This document shows positions 16,176 through 18,323 of a stretch of 18,323 bases of DNA, piece after piece. Below the pieces are notes generated by a model. It saw only the letters and a program-made list of their open reading frames with translations. It did not search any database and was not told where the DNA came from. Location of the stretch: assembly GCA_934636425.1 (NCBI GenBank), contig CAKUAV010000044.1, positions 1 through 18,323 of the forward strand, given 5' to 3'. The position numbers and the translations under genes are program-made. Numbering within the stretch: the stretch's first letter is position 1; each line of letters opens with the position of its first letter. Origin of the DNA: an uncultured Clostridia bacterium (GTDB taxonomy: Bacteria > Bacillota > Clostridia > Christensenellales > Aristaeellaceae).

Positions 16176-16964
16176 TTAGCCCTTCACGGAATAGCTTTCG
16201 AGGAAGCGGCGGGTGCGCTCGTTGGCGGGGTGATCGATCACGTCGGCGGCGCGGCCGTATTCCACGACGACGCCCTTGTCCATGAACAGCACGTCGTCGG
16301 CCACCTGACGGGCGAACTGCATCTCGTGCGTGACGATGACCATTGTGGTGTTGCGCGCGGCGAGCGAGCGGATGACGTTCAAGACCTCGCCGGTCAGCTC
16401 GGGATCGAGCGCGCTGGTCGGCTCGTCGAAGCAGAGTATGTCCGGATTGAGCGCCAGCGCCCGCGCGATGGCCACGCGCTGCTGCTGGCCGCCGGAGAGC
16501 TGATGCGGATAGTTGTCCATGCGCGTTTCCAGCCCGACGCTCTTGAGCAGCGCGCGGCCGTTCTCGTGGATTTCGTCGAGTATGGCCTTTTTGCGCGATT
16601 TGTAGTCGGGGCGCTCCCTGGCGAGTATCTCTCCGGCCAGCACGACGTTCTGGAACGCCGTGTACTGCGGGAAGAGATTGAAGGACTGGAACACCAGCCC
16701 GAAGTGCAGCCGGTTTTTGCGGATCTCGGCGGGCTTGAGCGCGCTCGGGGCGGCCGCGTCGAATATCACGTCGCCGCCGACGCGGATCGTGCCCTGATCC
16801 GGCGTTTCGAGATAGTTGAGGCAGCGCAGCAGCGTGGTCTTGCCGCTGCCCGAGGAGCCTATGATGGCCAGCGATTCGCCCTTCTCCATGGAAAAGCTGA
16901 TGTCCCTGAGCACCTCGACCGTGCCGAAGCGCTTGCCCAGATTGTTGACCTCGAGGATTGCCAT
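16176..16964 (-). CDS. Polar amino acid ABC importer, ATP-binding subunit (GlnQ-type)
   Basis: The 262-aa protein has Walker A GSSGSGKTT (36-44), Q-loop Q93, signature LSGGQQQR (156-163), Walker B ILCFDE (176-181) and the switch histidine in VTHE (213). All are intact. The GSSGSGKTTLLRCLNYLE start and LCFDEPTSALDPELTGEVL are typical of the amino acid (PAAT/GlnQ) subfamily. It is slightly longer than the usual 240 aa because of two charged insertions around residues 70-85 and 117-136. ATG 16964 follows AAAGGAG. It is the last gene of the leftward importer operon, 27 bases after the permease gene. Confidence 0.94.
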   Translation of the reverse strand: MAILEVNNLGKRFGTVEVLRDISFSMEKGESLAIIGSSGSGKTTLLRCLNYLETPDQGTIRVGGDVIFDAAAPSALKPAEIRKNRLHFGLVFQSFNLFPQYTAFQNVVLAGEILARERPDYKSRKKAILDEIHENGRALLKSVGLETRMDNYPHQLSGGQQQRVAIARALALNPDILCFDEPTSALDPELTGEVLNVIRSLAARNTTMVIVTHEMQFARQVADDVLFMDKGVVVEYGRAADVIDHPANERTRRFLESYSVKG

Positions 16965-16991
16965 GACGTTTTTTCTCCTTTCAAAGGGCGC

Positions 16992-17630
16992 TCAGCAGCG
17001 GAAATAGTCCATCTTGCGCTCTATGCGGCTCAGTATCACGGTCAGCAGGCCGTTGAAAAGCAGGAAGTACAGCCCGGTGGAGAACAGCGGCCCGATGAGC
17101 CCCTGCTTCGTGAAGCGCTCGGCCACCATGATGATCTCCGCCACGCCGATGACGCGGGCGAGCGCTGTGTCCTTGGCCAGCGTGATGACCTCGTTGCCCA
17201 TGGAGGGCGTGATGCGCTTGACCACCTGAAGCAGCACAACGCGGAAGAATGTCTGCGCGCGCGTGAGCCCCAGCACGGCGCCGGCCTCGTACTGACCCTG
17301 CGGAATGCTCTCGATGCCGCCGCGGTAGATCTCGGAAAAATAGGCGGCGTAGTTGATCACGAAGGCGATGAGCGTGGCCATCATGCGGTTGCGAATGGGA
17401 AAATCGAGCAGCAGGCCGGGCGCATAGAGCACGACGAACAGCTGCAGCATCAGCGGCGTGCCGCGTATGATCCACACGAATGTCTTTGTCAGCCAGCGCA
17501 GCGGCGAGAAGCGGGACATGGAGCCCAGCGTGATGATCAGGCCGAGGGGAATGGCCAGCGCCAGCGTCCAGAAGAATATGACGATGTTTTCATAAAAGCC
17601 GCCCATCAGCGTTTTTGCGATCTCAAGCAT
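16992..17630 (-). CDS. Polar amino acid ABC importer, permease subunit (HisM/GlnP type)
   Basis: The 212-aa inner-membrane protein has hydrophobic helices at about 14-37, 50-76, 83-100 and 180-201. The cytoplasmic EAA loop that docks on the ATPase is EAGAVLGLTRAQTFFRVVLLQ (115-135). RGTPLMLQLFVVLYA is characteristic of the HisM/GlnP family. I chose ATG 17630 because GGAAAGGAT lies 7 bases upstream. The longer frame starting at 17705 has no ribosome site and adds a non-conserved tail. A single permease gene suggests a homodimeric channel. It is followed by the ATPase gene and preceded by the binding-protein gene. Confidence 0.92.
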   Translation of the reverse strand: MLEIAKTLMGGFYENIVIFFWTLALAIPLGLIITLGSMSRFSPLRWLTKTFVWIIRGTPLMLQLFVVLYAPGLLLDFPIRNRMMATLIAFVINYAAYFSEIYRGGIESIPQGQYEAGAVLGLTRAQTFFRVVLLQVVKRITPSMGNEVITLAKDTALARVIGVAEIIMVAERFTKQGLIGPLFSTGLYFLLFNGLLTVILSRIERKMDYFRC

Positions 17631-17761
17631 GGGGAACATCCTTTCCATCGATCCTGTGAAAATCGATATGAAAAACAGTATAGGCGCTGCGCCGCGCCCG
17701 CTCAAGCAGTGTTTTGCGCTTTATTGTTTATGGATTTTGAAAAGGAGAATACAGAAGTCGA

Positions 17762-17790
17762 ACCAGGCCGCGCGCGGGGCGAGGCCTGGC
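17762..17790 (-). promoter_or_regulatory. Hairpin between binding-protein and permease genes
   Basis: A CCAGGCC / GGCCTGG stem (17763-17769 and 17783-17789), extended by A-T and G-U pairs, lies just after the binding-protein stop. It has no T tract. Such 3' hairpins after binding-protein genes often stabilise the upstream mRNA so that binding protein is made in excess over permease. That role here is inference. No gene is present in 17631-17812. Confidence 0.5.
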
Positions 17791-17812
17791 TGAAGGTCGA
17801 CGGGGGAGCGCG

Positions 17813-18323
17813 TTATTTGGCGTCCACGGGCACCAGCATATCGGTCAGGCCGTATTTCTCGGCGATCTGGGCGACGGTGCCGTCCTTGGTCAGCTCGATG
17901 ATGGCGTTGTTGACCAGCTCGGTGACGTCGCTGCCCACGCGGAAGCCGATGCCGTACTCCTGCAGGCCGAAGTTGTTGTCCAGATTGACGGTCAGATCGT
18001 CGTAATCGGTGCCCTCGCCGACCATGGCCAGCGCGCACACGCTGTCGACCAGCGCGACGTCCGCGATGCCGCTCTTGACCTCCATGAGCGCCTTGGCCAT
18101 GGAATCGACCGGCGTGTAGTTGGCGTCCTTGAAGTATTCCTTGGCGCTCACGACCACGGTGTCGTCGTCCGCGATTGTGCCCTGCAGCTTGCCCTCGCCG
18201 GTGGAGCCCTGCTCGGCCACGACGTACTTGCCGGAAATGTCGGCCATGATGTCCGCTTCCTTATCGGCCTTCATGACCATGGCCTGCGTGTTGTACAGAT
18301 ACGGGCGGGACATGCTCATGTTC
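17813..18323 (-). CDS. Polar amino acid ABC importer, substrate-binding protein (partial)
   Basis: The C-terminal 170 or so residues of a periplasmic-type SBP family 3 protein run off the right edge of the window. The Met at 18319 is internal, not the start. NMSMSRPYLYNTQAMVMKA is the hinge-region 'F..PY...' segment of this family. GKYVVAEQGSTGEGKLQ, SMAKALMEVKSGIADVALVDS and YGIGFRVGSDVTELVNNAIIELTKDGTVAQIAEKYG follow in the canonical order. The signal peptide and lipobox are outside the window. It lies 182 bases ahead of the permease and is the first known gene of the operon. Ligand specificity (for example cystine, glutamine or another polar amino acid) cannot be told from this part. Confidence 0.93.
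   Translation of the reverse strand, partial: NMSMSRPYLYNTQAMVMKADKEADIMADISGKYVVAEQGSTGEGKLQGTIADDDTVVVSAKEYFKDANYTPVDSMAKALMEVKSGIADVALVDSVCALAMVGEGTDYDDLTVNLDNNFGLQEYGIGFRVGSDVTELVNNAIIELTKDGTVAQIAEKYGLTDMLVPVDAK

Noticed and set aside
16152..18005. Rightward open frame of about 617 codons opposite the amino acid ABC importer
   Set aside because: It is antisense to three canonical ABC genes with intact motifs. The composition (many His, Arg, Glu, Gln) is that of a shadow frame.

Overview
The window is a GC-rich chromosomal segment that reads like an anaerobic Clostridia-type Firmicute, probably an uncultured gut lineage. The grounds are strong AAAGGAGG-type Shine-Dalgarno sites, an exact sigma-A promoter, compact leftward and rightward operons closed by GC-rich hairpins with T tracts, and gene families typical of strict anaerobes (a bifurcating-type electron transfer flavoprotein and 2-hydroxyacyl-CoA dehydratase activases). 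I see no tRNA, rRNA, CRISPR array, transposase or phage gene. The taxonomic placement is inference.

Layout, left to right. (1) 1-2300: a leftward operon of an ArsR-type repressor and an MsbA-like ABC exporter, overlapping by 7 bases. It has a clear promoter, a likely three-site operator and a terminator. (2) 2300-2840: non-coding DNA with a leftward terminator and three tandem copies of a degenerate repeat of about 115-143 bp. (3) 2841-5467: two overlapping rightward genes, a degenerate FAD-oxidoreductase-like protein and a full FAD-dependent oxidoreductase, followed by a terminator and a decayed second copy of the gene end plus terminator. (4) 5911-10085: a two-gene operon encoding a double-domain dehydratase activase (ASKHA ATPase, 975 aa) and an HgdB-like cysteine protein (416 aa), again followed by a terminator and a decayed second copy of the gene end plus terminator. 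(5) 10779-14414: a leftward operon with a GlcD-like FAD-linked oxidase, a 66-codon truncated etfB copy, and a one-polypeptide EtfB-EtfA fusion. (6) 14415-14739: an intergenic region with four perfect small hairpins. (7) 14740-15981: a rightward subgroup-Ic aspartate aminotransferase. (8) 16176-18323: a leftward polar amino acid ABC importer (binding protein, permease, ATPase), with the binding-protein gene cut by the window edge.

Functional reading. The GlcD-like oxidase plus bifurcating-type ETF matches the gene content of LctD/LctB/LctC, the lactate dehydrogenase-ETF complex of acetogens, here with both ETF subunits in one chain. The activase plus HgdB-like pair belongs to the ATP-driven low-potential Fe-S electron-transfer family of 2-hydroxyacyl-CoA dehydratases and double-cubane proteins, but its substrate cannot be told from the sequence. 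The two FAD proteins have no assignable substrate.

The most unusual feature is a repeated structural theme: local partial tandem duplications of gene ends. Two copy a 3' end with its terminator, and one copies the 5' end of etfB with its ribosome binding site. The other highlight is the single-chain EtfBA, whose linker carries a consensus -1 slippery heptamer.
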